From Phoebastria nigripes (taxonomy: Eukaryota > Chordata > Aves > Procellariiformes > Diomedeidae), in contig JAYKAV010000944.1 in NCBI GenBank assembly GCA_035582835.1, forward strand, positions 717,932-781,931: DNA of 64,000 nucleotides, in the 5' to 3' direction. Within the stretch, counting starts at the first letter, position 1. Each line of letters starts with the position of its first letter. Below the pieces are notes generated by a model. That model saw only the letters and a list, made by a program, of their open reading frames with translations, had not been told where the DNA came from and did no database searches. A program made the translations under genes and the position numbers. This document shows, piece by piece, positions 23,440 through 35,368 of the stretch.

Positions 23440-23660
23440 CACCCTATGCCGGGACCCCCCCTTCGCTTCTCCTCTCCCATCATCCCCGGATCGGCGGCCG
23501 CGGGCGTCCAGCCCTGCTGCCACTTCCGCAGTCCCCGTCCCGGCTCCGTGAGGCCCCGCTTCCTACTTGGTGTGGGAACCTCAGCTTCCCNGGGCAACAT
23601 CTGCGCGGACGGCCCCGCTTTCTCATGCCGGCAGCAGCAGCACTGCCTCATCGCGGGCTC
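23440..23660. promoter_or_regulatory. CpG-rich island, possible orphan promoter
   Basis: This is the only clearly GC- and CpG-rich stretch in the window. It includes a NotI-type GCGGCCGC near 23494, and CGGGCG, GCGCGGACGG and CATCGCGGG within about 200 bases, while the surrounding 49 kb is CpG-poor. There is no TATA box or coding exon attached that I can recognise. It could be a promoter or enhancer of an unannotated (non-coding) transcript, or a chance GC-rich segment. Confidence 0.4.
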
Positions 23661-23965
23661 CTGATCCAGAGAGAGAGAGAAAAGAGAAAAAAAAAAAACA
23701 AACCAAACCCGACCCAACAATAAAGGGATTCGCATCCCCCTCCCTGGCCCAAGGGGAGCAGGTCCCAAAAGCTTGTGGTCAGCTTCCTTTTTTCACAGGC
23801 TTCGCTGCTATCTGTGTGGCCAATGGAAAAACAGGTCTGTCTGTGTGTGTGTACGCACAATGGGAAGGCTATGGGTTGTGCAAGGAGCCGTGTAGTGGGA
23901 TCAAGCCTAGGATGGGGTCCAGGGGGTGCATGATCCTCTGCCTGCACCGGGGGAGGCGAGGAGGG

Positions 23966-24600
23966 TTCATAGAATCATAGAATCATAGAATCACAGAATA
24001 GTTTGTGTTGGAANGGACCTTTAAAGGNCATCNAGTCCAACCCCCCTGCNATGNGCAGGGACATCNTCAACCAGATCAGGTTGCTCAGAGCCCCATCCAA
24101 CCTGACCTTGAATGTTTCCAGGGATGGGGCATCTACCACCTCTCTGGGCAACCTGTGCCAGGGTTTCACCACCCTCAGCGTAGCAAATTTCTTCCTTATA
24201 TCTAGGCTGAATCTACCCTCTTTTANTTTAAAACCATCCCCCCTTGTCCTGTCACAACAGACCCTATGAAAAAGTCTCTCCCCATCTTTTTTATAAGCCC
24301 CCTTTAAGTACTGAAAGGCTGCAATAAGGTCTCNCCGAAGCCTTCTCTTCTCCAGGCTGAACAACCCCAACTCTCTCAGCCTTTCTTCATAGGAGAGGTG
24401 TTCCATCCCCCTGATCATTTTTGTGGCCTCCTCTGGACCCGCTCCAACAGGGCCATGTCTTTCCTGTACTAAGGACCCCAGAGCTGGACGCAGTACTGCA
24501 GGTGGGGTCCCACCAGAGCAGCACAGAGGGGCAGAATCCCCTCCCTCGACCTGCTGGCCACGCTGCTTTGGATGCAGCCCAGGATACGGTTGTCTGGGTT
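23966..24600 (-). repeat. CR1 LINE, 3' part of ORF2 and 3' end, 5'-truncated
   Basis: On the - strand the translation includes [20 protein letters not shown], a DLIAAFQYLKGAYKKDGERL-like stretch and a WHRLPREVVDAPSLETFKV stretch, the standard C-terminal end of CR1 ORF2. The element's 3' end is at 23966-24000, with three to four copies of the ATTCTATG terminal repeat (seen on + as ATAGAATC). The 5' truncation point is near 24600. Several isolated Ns interrupt the frame, but much of it stays open, so the copy is not very old. Confidence 0.9.
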
Positions 24601-27600
24601 ATAGGATGTTTCTAGGGATGTTGTTATATGTCCACTCCTGAATGCTGGATATCGAGTTGAATAGCTGTATGTTGCAGGTGATAGGGTTGTAGCATGGTGC
24701 AGGGTGGGACATGTAGAGTAAGGATCCTTTTGGTGTGTCTGAGCCCTCTGAAGGCAGATGGCTTAAACACTTTCTCCTGGTTAAGGTCAGTTCAGGCTGG
24801 GTTCATGCCAGAAGGCAGGCTTGGGAAGCTCTAAGACCTTCTCCACCTCATACCTTGCTTAATTCCTACAGAGCATTAAGTGGATGCCGAGCCAACGACC
24901 TGCACACCCGGGGATGTATCCCCATCTGGCATGTCCACCCTTCTTGTCTCCCCTACCACCTACACATGCTGGGACGACACTTATGGGTCCTGCCTGTGGG
25001 TTTCTGCCCCAAACGTGGGGATACCTTGCATCAGAAGCTCCCCTTACCCTTGGGATTCCCTCCAATGCCTTGCAATGGCTCCAGGGTCTGCAGGGGATGG
25101 TGGGATGCAGGAAGGGAGGTAGCAGCAAGCACATGGCATGCAGAAGACTGCATTTCATGCTTTGGTCAAGACAGGTGGAAATTAGCATTAACTCTTCTAA
25201 CACACACATCTTTGCTCTCCGTGTCTCAGCAACATGGATGCACTGCTGGATTTAAGCACTGGGAAAGCTGGCTCAGTTTTTGCTCTCTTGAGTCCACCAT
25301 AAACTTTCTCTATGTGACTTCAAACAGCCCAAATCCTCAGGACCACCTCAGTTTCCTACACGAAAGCACTGAAATAACACTGGGGCAATGCACCTTCTCT
25401 CTCTGTGCCTCAGTTTCCTATTTGTTTTTTCTCAGTTTTCAACTACTCGCTTTACTTAAATTGTAAATTTGCAACATCAGGGGTTGTCTCACAATATTTC
25501 TGCATCACTTANTACAATGGAAAACAGCTCATCTTTTACAATTTATCTAATACCACAAGGCTTTCACAACGGTGTCTTAAGCTCCGTAATAATAATAAAA
25601 ATAATAAAAAGGAATGAGTTGTTCTTTCTCAGGGGAGGAAGGCTATTTTCAGAGATGCTCAAATGATGGGTTATAACAAATAATTCTAATACAAAGCCTG
25701 TTTTTTGCGATTCAGTATTCGCAACACCACGAATCTGGCTGCATTTTCACTTTTTGTTTGTCCTCTGGATCCCTTCCACCATTTCTTGCCGGGAGAAGCA
25801 GCTTCTTTTNCTGTATTTCCTGGGAGAGAGAATTCTCCAAAATACAAACTGCGAGAGACTGAGCTGCGAGAGGGAGGAAAATTGCGGGCCAAACCATTGG
25901 GTAAATGTACTGCAAGAAAACCCGGCCAATGACAATGAACTCTTCTGCTTCAGTTATCACCTGCATAACATAAATATGTCTTTTAGGCAAGGAAAATGCC
26001 TCTCTTCCTCCCTCTCTCACACACCTGCTCACACACACTATAAAAATTTCTAGTTTCATCTGGTAAAACATTGGCAGGTGCATTGCAGTCCTCGCTGACA
26101 GGTCCCCTCCAGAAAGACATCCAATTTAGGTCACCAAGCAGCCTGCAGCAGCTCTGTCTCTTCTTTCCAGGAGCACATCCGTGACTGCATGTTCATCACT
26201 GCTCTGATGAAACGGGGAAGACCTGGCTGGCAGGGACCAAGGGACCAGCATTTTGCTGAAATTGCTGGTGATGTCCCTGAACAGAGGAAAAGGGAGATGT
26301 CTTGGGCAGGGAAAAAAAAAAAAAAAAAAAAGAAGAGGAAATTTAGCAGAGCATCATTTCTGAGTTCACACTACACAACAGTGTATTTCAGCTTCAGATA
26401 GCACTACTTTCTTGAAGTTCAACATGACAAAGTTTCATCCTATCAAACAGCAGAAGACTNTTTGATTAGCAGAAGTCTTCCTGAACAGACGTAGCAAAGC
26501 ATCTGGGGTGCATATACAGAATAGCCAGGCAATGGGACAATCCTGGTGTGTCACCGGGATTTTCCTGGTCTCCCTCTAGCTGTATCAGTACCACAAAAAT
26601 ACTCCTGAGCTGGGAAATAATGAAAAGGACAAAACATGCTACATTTTTTCTCTAGTGGGCTTCTTTGAACTGTAATAGGATCGCTATAGGTCTGATTTTT
26701 TAAGATTTGCAGCCCAAATTTTCCACAGGCTTGGCACCTGCCCTTGGGGAACGATGTGGCCCCTCAACGGGGCAATAAGAAGCGAGGGAAGTTCCCGGTT
26801 TGAAGCTGTTTGAGGGGATGCATTGCAAGGGTGAAGGAAAACTTCAGCTCAGTCCCTGGGAATTCTTCTACAGCCAAGAAATCCGCATTGTTGGAAAGAG
26901 TCTCCCAGAGGAAGTGATTGAAATATCATCGTGTGAATCATATCTGTAACAAGGTTGGGCTGTAGGAAACAAACCTTTGCTGAACCCTGGGAATAGATGA
27001 CCTAAAAAGACTTTTTTTTTCATGCAGGAATGGTCTTTAGCAGCCCATGTTAAGTGAAGGATGCTGGGTTTGGGGGTCCAGCAGGGCTGGGCTGTCCCAC
27101 AACATTACCTGTCACCAACCATGCTGCATGAGGTGCTCGAGTACGGCTGTAGGATGGTTTTTCTGCTATTTAGAGAGGGTTGAGCCACCTCAAATGATGA
27201 CCCTTGCAGTGATAAAACCTGCATGTGGCATATTCTCATGGTGTGGCTGATGTGTGGTGTTTGCTGAGGCTCAGAACAGCCATGATCCGAGACCTGGCAC
27301 CGTTGGAGCAGCAATGGGGCCATGGGGACAGGAGACACAGGGGAGGGCAAGGGTGGCAGGTAGGTTTGGGGTCCTGCTCTGGGGATAGTGGCTGGTACAG
27401 GGATGGGAAAGGATGTTTGGAGGGAGGCATATGGTCTGGGGAGGTGAGCATTGTGCTGGGGTGAGGAGGCTGGACTGGGCCATGAGAAAACATCTCTGGG
27501 AGGAAAAGTATCCGTGAACTCATTTAGGATCTGNACCGCAAATCTTTCTTAGGGCTGAGCAGGGGTTAATTCCAGACATACTTTCCATGATGCACCTTGC

Positions 27601-28299
27601 TCTGTACTATTACTTCTACCATAATTTCCCTGTCGCCCCTATCAAGACTGTTATGTCAAGGACTGTGTATAAAGACAGCAAAAAGGCAGTCTGCTCCAAG
27701 GAGCTTAAAATCTGCATGCACCTTGCATGAAATTACTGAAACAGTTGACACATACGGGAGGTACCAAATACGCCACAAATCTTATTATCCATCTTAATGG
27801 GTGGAAGGAAGAATACAAAACCCACCTAAACTGCTGTTTATTAGGTAGCTTTAAGAAATACCTATTTTTCCAGTAGTTGCTTCGTCCTGCCAGACATTCT
27901 TACTGCCTGCTTCAACTCAGTCCTACTGAAGCAAACATTAACAGCTCATCCAATTGCCTATATTTAACACTCCAAATCTGGCACAGATTTATACCAGCAC
28001 TGGTAACAATGGCATTGAACACCTGTCGGTGACTGCATTTGCCCAGGGATTCGCTTCGTTCCATGCTGTGTGTTTAATAATTCCTGTGAACAATGGGACA
28101 AATAAACATATTTTTTGCTTAGCTCTTACTCAAGCCAACGCCACTGTCCAAATTGTACATGAGAGGCCTGCAGAGGCTGGTGGTTGTTTCCTAGACTTGT
28201 CGCCTCTTTCCCTCAAAAACGACGTTGTCAGCAGCTCTGTGCTCAGAGAGGGCATTTACCACTTGTATGTAAGGAAGGAAGAAGGAAGAATGAGCAGGA
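24601..28299. other. intergenic; microsatellites only
   Basis: No gene supported. A 243-codon open frame at 24735-25466 on + is the longest unexplained one in the intergenic region but shows no family motif. A short MIR-core-like CTCTCTCTGTGCCTCAGTTT lies at 25397-25416, and a poly-A tract at 26312-26331. Confidence 0.35.
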
Positions 28300-28640
28300 A
28301 AGGGGCAGCGTCGTGCNGGACTCTGAAGGCAAGGATGATAAATTTGAACTTGAAGCGGTGGAAAACAGAGAGGTCTTCTAAGAAAGGCTGACATGGTCTG
28401 AGCAAAAAGCATGGGAGGCACGTGTAGTGCATGGCCAAGGTTGGAAGAATGAGGGGTTACCGGAGCCAGTGTAGGAGGTGGGAGCTGTTGATGGTTGACT
28501 GGAGGGAATATAACGTTGCAGCTGTGTTCTGCAACAAGATGTAGGAATGGGGATGAGGAGGTTTGGTGGAGGTTGGCAGTGCTGTTTTTGGATGGGGAAA
28601 GGGCTTGGGAGGGAAGGCAGGTTGTGTCTGACAGGGAGCT
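28300..28640 (+). repeat. possible ancient interspersed repeat
   Basis: The stretch ACTCTGAAGGCAAGGATGAT, then AAATTTGAACTTGAAGCGGT, then GGCTGACATGGTCTGAGCAA has the word order of an old amniote repeat ('..GAGTTTGAA..TGACATGGTC..'). I cannot name the family, and the evidence is resemblance only. Confidence 0.25.
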
Positions 28641-31600
28641 GGCTTCTCCTGGTGTCATCCGGAGAGCTGTTGAGACCTGAAGGGTCTCTGACCCTCTGGA
28701 TAGCATAGGCCTTTGCATATTGTGAGTAAGGAACACGTAGCAATTTAATCCTCTGGGTAATGGTTTTCCAGACATCAATCAGTACTTAATATTGGCCGCT
28801 CTTTCCAGAGAGATGAGCCCTGCCTTGTGAGGTTGAGTAGCTGTATTCTCCCACTTGCAGCTAGCATCTTGCTGGAAATTTGTGGATGGGCAAGAGTGGG
28901 TGTCTCAGCAGTGGCTAACCAAGAAGCGTGGGTAGTCTATTTAAAATGAAAATTTAGGGCCTTCAAGCCTTGGATGCTTGAGGAAACTTGCTGACCTGAG
29001 CAGTGTGGTAGCACCTTTCTACCTTTCAGATCTGGAAGGGGATCCACCACAAAAGCTTGGAGAAGCTTTGCTGTTCACCTTGTGGGATCATGAGCTTGAC
29101 AGTGGTCAAGGAGACAAGTTCACCTTCACTCAGATCAGCTGAACCCAGGGTTTACAAAGAAAAAGAAAAAAAAAATTTGGCAGGCTGTGTCTGTCCAAAG
29201 TCTGAATGAATAGAAACTCCAAAGGAAGCACCTGCTGCTAAAGGAAATCCAGGACAAGTTTTATTATCCTTTTTCACAGGTCTATTCAGGACTACATTAG
29301 GGGTTTCCTCTTTCCTTTTCTGGTACTTCACACTCATTCACAACAAAAAACATATTGTGCTTATGAATTATATTCCAGAGAATATAGCTGGAGCTTATAA
29401 AGGCGCTGGCCAAAGAACTTTATTTTTAACCTTACTCCCTTGCGAATTAATTTCTCAAATGAAAGCTTTGCAATTGTTTGGGGTTATTTTTCTCTCTTTT
29501 TCTTGGACGGGGCACAAGGGCAAATCCTGCCTGCTCTGTGTTAACAAAAAGTGCCTCTCAAGGAATGAGGAGCAAAGGAGTTGAGTGAGGCTCTCGATGG
29601 AGCTCAGCTACAGGGAACAAATGGAAAATATTAATGCAATTCCTCCTAAACCAGCAAAGTGTTAGAAGGCCTCCTATTAACAATGCATTGACCACTCTGG
29701 TGCATGCAGAAGCCGATGGCAGCTTTTCCATTTCTAATGTGCTGTAGCTGCACAGCACGAGGAGAGAGAAAACGCCCTTCGGCTGCTGAAGGCCGTGTAA
29801 AGAGCAACTTTGGGGTTTGATCCTGAGACCATTTGAGCCAGTGATGAGGTACCCAGGAGGCACTGAGGAGTTTGCTTATCAAACACAGCTGCTCAGCTTA
29901 ACATCTTCCGGGTACAGAGTACACAAAAGCTGAAGGGCTTGCAAACAGCCCAAGTGTAACGTATGAGCCACTTGTGAACCAATATGTTTGCTTTAGCGGG
30001 TCATTTTGCACCTATGCAAAAGGGATGTGGCCTGATTCCTGAGTAGCCTGGGAAGGTTTTGCACCCTTCTGCACCAGGGTGGGTGCCTAAGAGGCAGCAC
30101 TGGGCCCTCTGTGTAGCAAATACACTGTACCCTGGGAGGGCAAGGAGCTTGCTGTGCATGCACACAAAGCTTTTTCTTGTTTTAGCTCTGATCTGTCCTT
30201 AAAAGTCTCCTTCTTGGTTTTAAATGCCCTTGTCCATCCCCCTGCCTCCACACCATCAGGAGGTCACAGCCCTGAGCGTGGCTTGTCATTGTTGCCACCT
30301 TCCCTTGCCCCTCTGGGTGCTGGTTCTCCTCCTCACAGGTTATATTTTGATTGGGAGCCCTTTTTAAGAGAGAACATGGCCCGCTCTGCTTTTGAGAAGT
30401 AACCAGCACAAGTATTTCTTCTTCAGCCTGAGGCTCCTGGTTGCTACCGCAGCGGAAATAGTACATTATAGCAATTAACAGTGGCATAAATCAGAAACCG
30501 TGACCAGATGAGGTCACCGAGGACTCGAGGGCTGCATCATACCAGTAAATTACCCCAGACAGGAATTCCTTCATCCGCACTGCTAAATTGTTTGAGCGTT
30601 TCTTGACATGATTCTGGCCCAGGCCAGCGACACTGACCCCAGGAATGGCTCAGGCACGAGCAAGGGCCAGCGATCAGCTGGGCGTCTTGTGCGGGACCCT
30701 TGTCTGAAGGGTTAGAGGGCAACCATTGCAGGGACACGGCCAGGCAGCAAGTCCTGGCACTGGTTAGTAGAGATGCAGCCCATTTTTAATGAGCATGGGC
30801 TTATTTTTAATGAGTGTGTTAGCATGGAGGTGACATTTCTATACAGGGAGAACATGCTCTAGTTCCCAGATAACCATTGCAGTTTTCACTGCCCTTGATG
30901 TTCTTCACATTTCTTCCCTCACAAGGTGTTAGCTAAGGGTGTTTTAAGGTGTTGCCCCAGGGTCAAGCTGTTGATCCTTGTGATTTCCAAGTGGTGTTAG
31001 ACACCGTGTCACTCTGAGCTGAGGTACNGCACGGCTCCTGCCCTCGCAAACAGCAGTCTCGGCTGGCTGGAAAGTGCAGCACAACAAGCCCTGAAAGTCC
31101 TTGCTGCAGGATGTTAGCACAACANGGGCTTCTCTGTTCAGATGGGATTGATTTTTCTCTTTCTCTTTTTCTCTCTTTGGCTTTTAGGATGGTTTTCTGA
31201 GTGTTCTTGTTTGATCTTATTCGATAAGAATACTTCCAGATGTCACCTAATACTTTGCAATATAGGTGCTGAACATGGTTGAATATACAGCTCATTTTGT
31301 ACATTGACAAGCTGCATTGACTCCTACCATAAGGCAGCTACAGTGTTTTACAAAGTAATATGAAATGTAAGAACTAAAGCCAATGTCTAACTTGCATCTT
31401 GTTTGGCCAGGCTGGGGAAGAGGTTGAAATCTGGGTTGCTTCTGACCTGATGACTGGCATTAATATTTCCATTTGTGGGCAGCCTGGACTTGGGCAGCCG
31501 ATGAATCCCACTTCTCCTTGCAGCACAGGGTGTAAGGGTCCTTTCTGGCTGACTCCTTGTCTCCTTGCCCCACAACACTGCCAAAAAGGACCTCCATACT

Positions 31601-32385
31601 TTAGGCCTTTAGGTTTTTCTCCATCTGTGAACTGGTTGCCTAGGAACATCAGTAATGATGCAGGATGGTGCTGGAGTCAGCAGATGTGATCCTGCACCTG
31701 TGTTTGACCACCACCTATCCTTGTTTCATGGATGGGATGATGCAGACAGGAATTAGGNCATGTGTGCAAGGGGAAAAGCTAGTACCTGTCCATTGAGTGA
31801 GAACCGAGCTAGTAGTCAGATATGTCAGAGTGGGAGAAGTATAACCTAGGACAGTTGTGGCTAGGAAGAGAAATGTATGCTCCAAGAGGAAAGATACTCC
31901 AATAAACAGTTTTTCAGTTCAGGCTGACTCCATTGCCTGCCCTGGATGCATCAGTCAAAAGCAGCAGTCATCAGTCTCTCCCCACCTAGTCCTTGAGGCA
32001 CTCAAAATTTCTCCAAGACCATCCCTCTGGTGCTTGGTTTCTGTATCTGTGTATGTCCAGAGTCACCACCATCCTGGCTAGCCTTGACAGTGAGGCAAAC
32101 CGCACCTGTCCCACCTGGTATGGGGCCTGAAACAGTGGCCTCAAAACACATCCTGAAAAAAAAGCTCTTTGCGAAACATGGTTGCTCCTATTCCCACACT
32201 CCTGCACAACCTCCTGCTCTACAACTGTTGGATGGTTTGAGCTCTTGGTCAGGAAGAGGGAATAGCCAGTATGGGATTAATTTTGTAGTAAGAAAATGTG
32301 TATCAGTCATGTTGTACTTTGCTCCTTCATCTCCTTGTCTCAGGATTGTCATATAGGGGACCCAATTCAATTCCCCACATATAGA
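28641..32385. other. intergenic, no feature recognised
   Basis: No gene, RNA or confident repeat seen on either strand. Confidence 0.3.
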
Positions 32386-32465
32386 TGCCTAGTGCCATTT
32401 GTGATGTCCGCTAGACCTGTGGAGATGGGTTGGACATCCTCAGGGATGTCATATGGCACTAGGCA
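32386..32465. repeat. foldback repeat, copy 2 (short, best-matched arms)
   Basis: Left arm 32386-32409 begins TGCCTAGTGCCAT. Right arm 32444-32465 read on the other strand also begins TGCCTAGTGCCAT, an exact 13-base match, and continues with ATGACATCC against TTGTGATGTCC. The spacer is only about 34 bases, so the locus could fold into a stem of about 20 base pairs. Confidence 0.65.
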
Positions 32466-33538
32466 CTTTTGTGTAGATAACTGAATCCTGTCTTTCATCT
32501 CCACTGGTTATAATGAGAGTTTAGATGAAGGCACATGTAGATACCTGCTTGCAGACACCTAAATTGATATGACTTCAGTTGCCTCAAGACAGGCCCTGAG
32601 AGCTGTCAGAGATACTCCGGGGATCTGTACAGAACAGATACTCAAAAGGGAGGTACATGTCTCTGGAACAGCAGCGGTGGGCCATCCAATTTAGACCTCA
32701 GACCCAAATGACTCTAAAAAATTAGGTTAAGGTAACTGAGTCTTTCCTCTAATCTGGAGCTGAATCCCACCCACAGACACAGTACCCCTCCATCCCTCCA
32801 TGCCACGGTATCCCATTGCAGCTGTGTAACTTTCTACATGGTTCCTCTGTTTCTTGTCCATTTTTACATCCCTTATATATTAATGAGAGTGGGACTTCGG
32901 GTGTGGGGAAAATAAAAGATGGGAGATCTTCATTTTACAACCAGACAGGCCTACTGCAGTATAATATTATTTCTAAAACAGAAAGGGCAGAGAATAAAAC
33001 AGCAGGCACTGACAAGCACAGACCTTTGTACACCTTTCTGCCAAACAGAGATTGAGACCCACATATCTCTCCATCCATGTCTTAGTCTGACCACATGCCC
33101 AGCAGCCCTCCTGCAGCAGGGTTTTGTTGTCAGTCCGTCCTGGGATGAACATCAGGGAAAGGTGCCCTGATAGCTGAGCCCAGCTCCCCAGGCTGTGGCC
33201 TCGTGGTGGAGTGCCAAAGGAGCTGCATCGTCCTCATGGCACACGAGTTACCTGCTCAACAAGTGCCTCCTTCAACTTTCAAAGAAAACAATGGTCCTTG
33301 CTTCCCTTAGGAGACAGGGCACAGGCACCACAGCTTGTGGGAATTGTAGGCTGTGCATCCCCATCACATAGGCACTCCTCAGCTGTCTGTGGGCACTAGG
33401 ACAAGCTCTTGTCTTTGATGTTGCTAGTGGCCTTGCTCCAGACTGCCGGCCTTGTGTACCCCAGCCACCATAAAGTCCAGCCTGAGTTACATTGTTCTAC
33501 CAAAGCATGGCAGAAAGAACTCAAATACCTTCAAAAGC
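32466..33538. other. intergenic, no gene recognised
   Basis: Sequence near 32540-32780 (blocks such as AGACACCTAAATTGATATG and ATCTGGAGCTGAATCCCAC) resembles the surroundings of the foldback copies at 44.2 and 54.85 kb, so the repeat unit may be longer than the two arms. Confidence 0.35.
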
Positions 33539-33588
33539 AATAAATGCTATATTAAATAATAAATGCTACATTAAATAATAAATGCTAC
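33539..33588. repeat. 19-bp tandem repeat, about 2.6 copies
   Basis: Unit AATAAATGCTAYATTAAAT at 33539-33557 and 33558-33576, with a partial third copy to 33588. The first two copies differ at one base. Confidence 0.9.
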
Positions 33589-35368
33589 CTCTGGTCAGGT
33601 ATTGCATGTGGGAGGCAATCTTCCTGTGCCCAGTTTGCTTGGGACGATGTCCACCCTCCTTCACATCTCCTCCTAGAGTGGGGTTTGAGCTGCGCTGCTG
33701 GGACGGGGATGCTGGTTTCAAAGGAAGCTTCAAAGGAAGCTTCTTTGTGAGTGAGCAGTGGCGGCAAGGGCTAAAGGGACTGAGTCGTGACTCCAAGGAG
33801 TGCTTCAAAATTTTCCATGCTACAGAGCGTATCCTCCTCTCCACAAAGACTTCTGTCAGCCAGGGAGAGCTTGTCATTTGTTTGAGAGCTAAAAGATGAA
33901 GATTTGGCTGTCTCCCTCCTGTCTCTGCTGCCTGGGAGGTATCCAAAAGGCTGTTAGGACACAGCAGCTGAGTCTTTACTACTTTCCTATAGGATGCAGA
34001 AAAGGAAGCGCAGCCCATGATGGAAAGCTGGGAGATGCTCTACTGAAGCTTACTGGAGTTCGTGGAAAATGGCTGAAGCCCTTATAAAATAGGGGGGCCA
34101 AGTAGCAATGAAGGAGATCCCCCTCTTTTATTTTGCAGTCACTTTTCAGATGAGAGACAAGTCTGTACCCTGCACTTATTTGGTGGGAGGGTGGTGGTGG
34201 GGAATAATTAATATTATCTGAATAATTAATATTATCTGATATTTCTCCTGCAGCCTTAGCAGAGGGGCTCAGAGCCCCACTGTGGTGGGTGCTGTATGGA
34301 GTCAGGGAGGAAAAGAGGCAGCTCCAGCATCCATTACCAAGGTCAAGGAAGGGGGAAGAGATTCCCACTATTTTCTGTTTTGCTTCTGGAATTTAATTCA
34401 GATCAAGGAGGTGAATTTGGGGACAAGCTAGATGAGTTCAGCAGCTGTGGCATTGAAATGCAGGGATCATAAACGGCAGGAGGAAGGGAAACCCAGTAAA
34501 CAGTTTTCAGATCTCAACTGAGCATTGCCTCTGAACTACAAAGACCTGCGAGAAAGTGGTGTCAAACACCCAGCTCCTACTTTGACCCCTGCCTGAGGGG
34601 AAGTGAATCAATGTTGGGAAAATATGGAAAGCAGGATGAGATTATCTACTGTATAAAAGAAGCTGGAAAAGATGGCTTGGGATATTTGTGTATTGAGGCT
34701 CTTTCCACGTCCTATTCCTTTATGGGGGGGTGCTATTGTACCTATTGTGGCAGATCTTTATCGGCCCTGTTTATCACGTTGGGTGCGGGGAATGTCAGAT
34801 TGCTGAATGTCAGGTTGTTGACTGTTTTCATAACAGGAAGCTGCCTGCTGTCTTGCTGTGTTAAGGAACTCCCGTATGCACAATATTTTCCAAAACAACA
34901 AAAAAAAAATCTAAACACTCTGCTGTGGTTGGGTAACTGCACGGATTCAAGTTTCTATTGTTCCTTGTAAGGCAAAATCCTGTATAGATAAATACGCTTG
35001 ATACACATATGCCTGTTATTTCTTTTGTGTAAAGATACAGGAAATATGGCTGTTGTTTTGTCAAGATGAAATATTTCCCAACGTTAAAACTAAATCTCAA
35101 CACTTTCATCAGTGCTTGGGAGCCTGGAGAGCTGCCATGTTCGGGTGCAGGTGGGACGTGGGAGAGAGCAGTACAAGAGTGGGTTAGTCATTGCAACACC
35201 GAGCATCGCGGGACCCAGATCTTAAGTGCCTTCATCCCTGTAAGCTGAAGTTAGGCATCTGGCTTCCCCTGAGCACTGCAGAGAAGGGATGGCTAATTCA
35301 GATTTCTTACTAGAAAACTGCGTCTGCCTCTCCTCACTTGGAAAACAAGTGATCCAAATACCTTCTGG
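33589..35368. other. intergenic; two small perfect tandem duplications
   Basis: TCAAAGGAAGCT is duplicated at 33718-33741, and GAATAATTAATATTATCT (18 bases) is duplicated perfectly at 34202-34237. No gene or RNA recognised. Confidence 0.6.

Noticed and set aside
24735..25466. 243-codon + strand open frame beside the CR1 copy
   Set aside because: No domain, signal peptide or family motif. It overlaps other open frames on both strands and ends in a MIR-like stretch. Chance in moderately GC-rich sequence is the simpler explanation.
28191..28778. 195-codon - strand open frame
   Set aside because: No family motif, and it overlaps a stretch that looks like an old interspersed repeat on the other strand.
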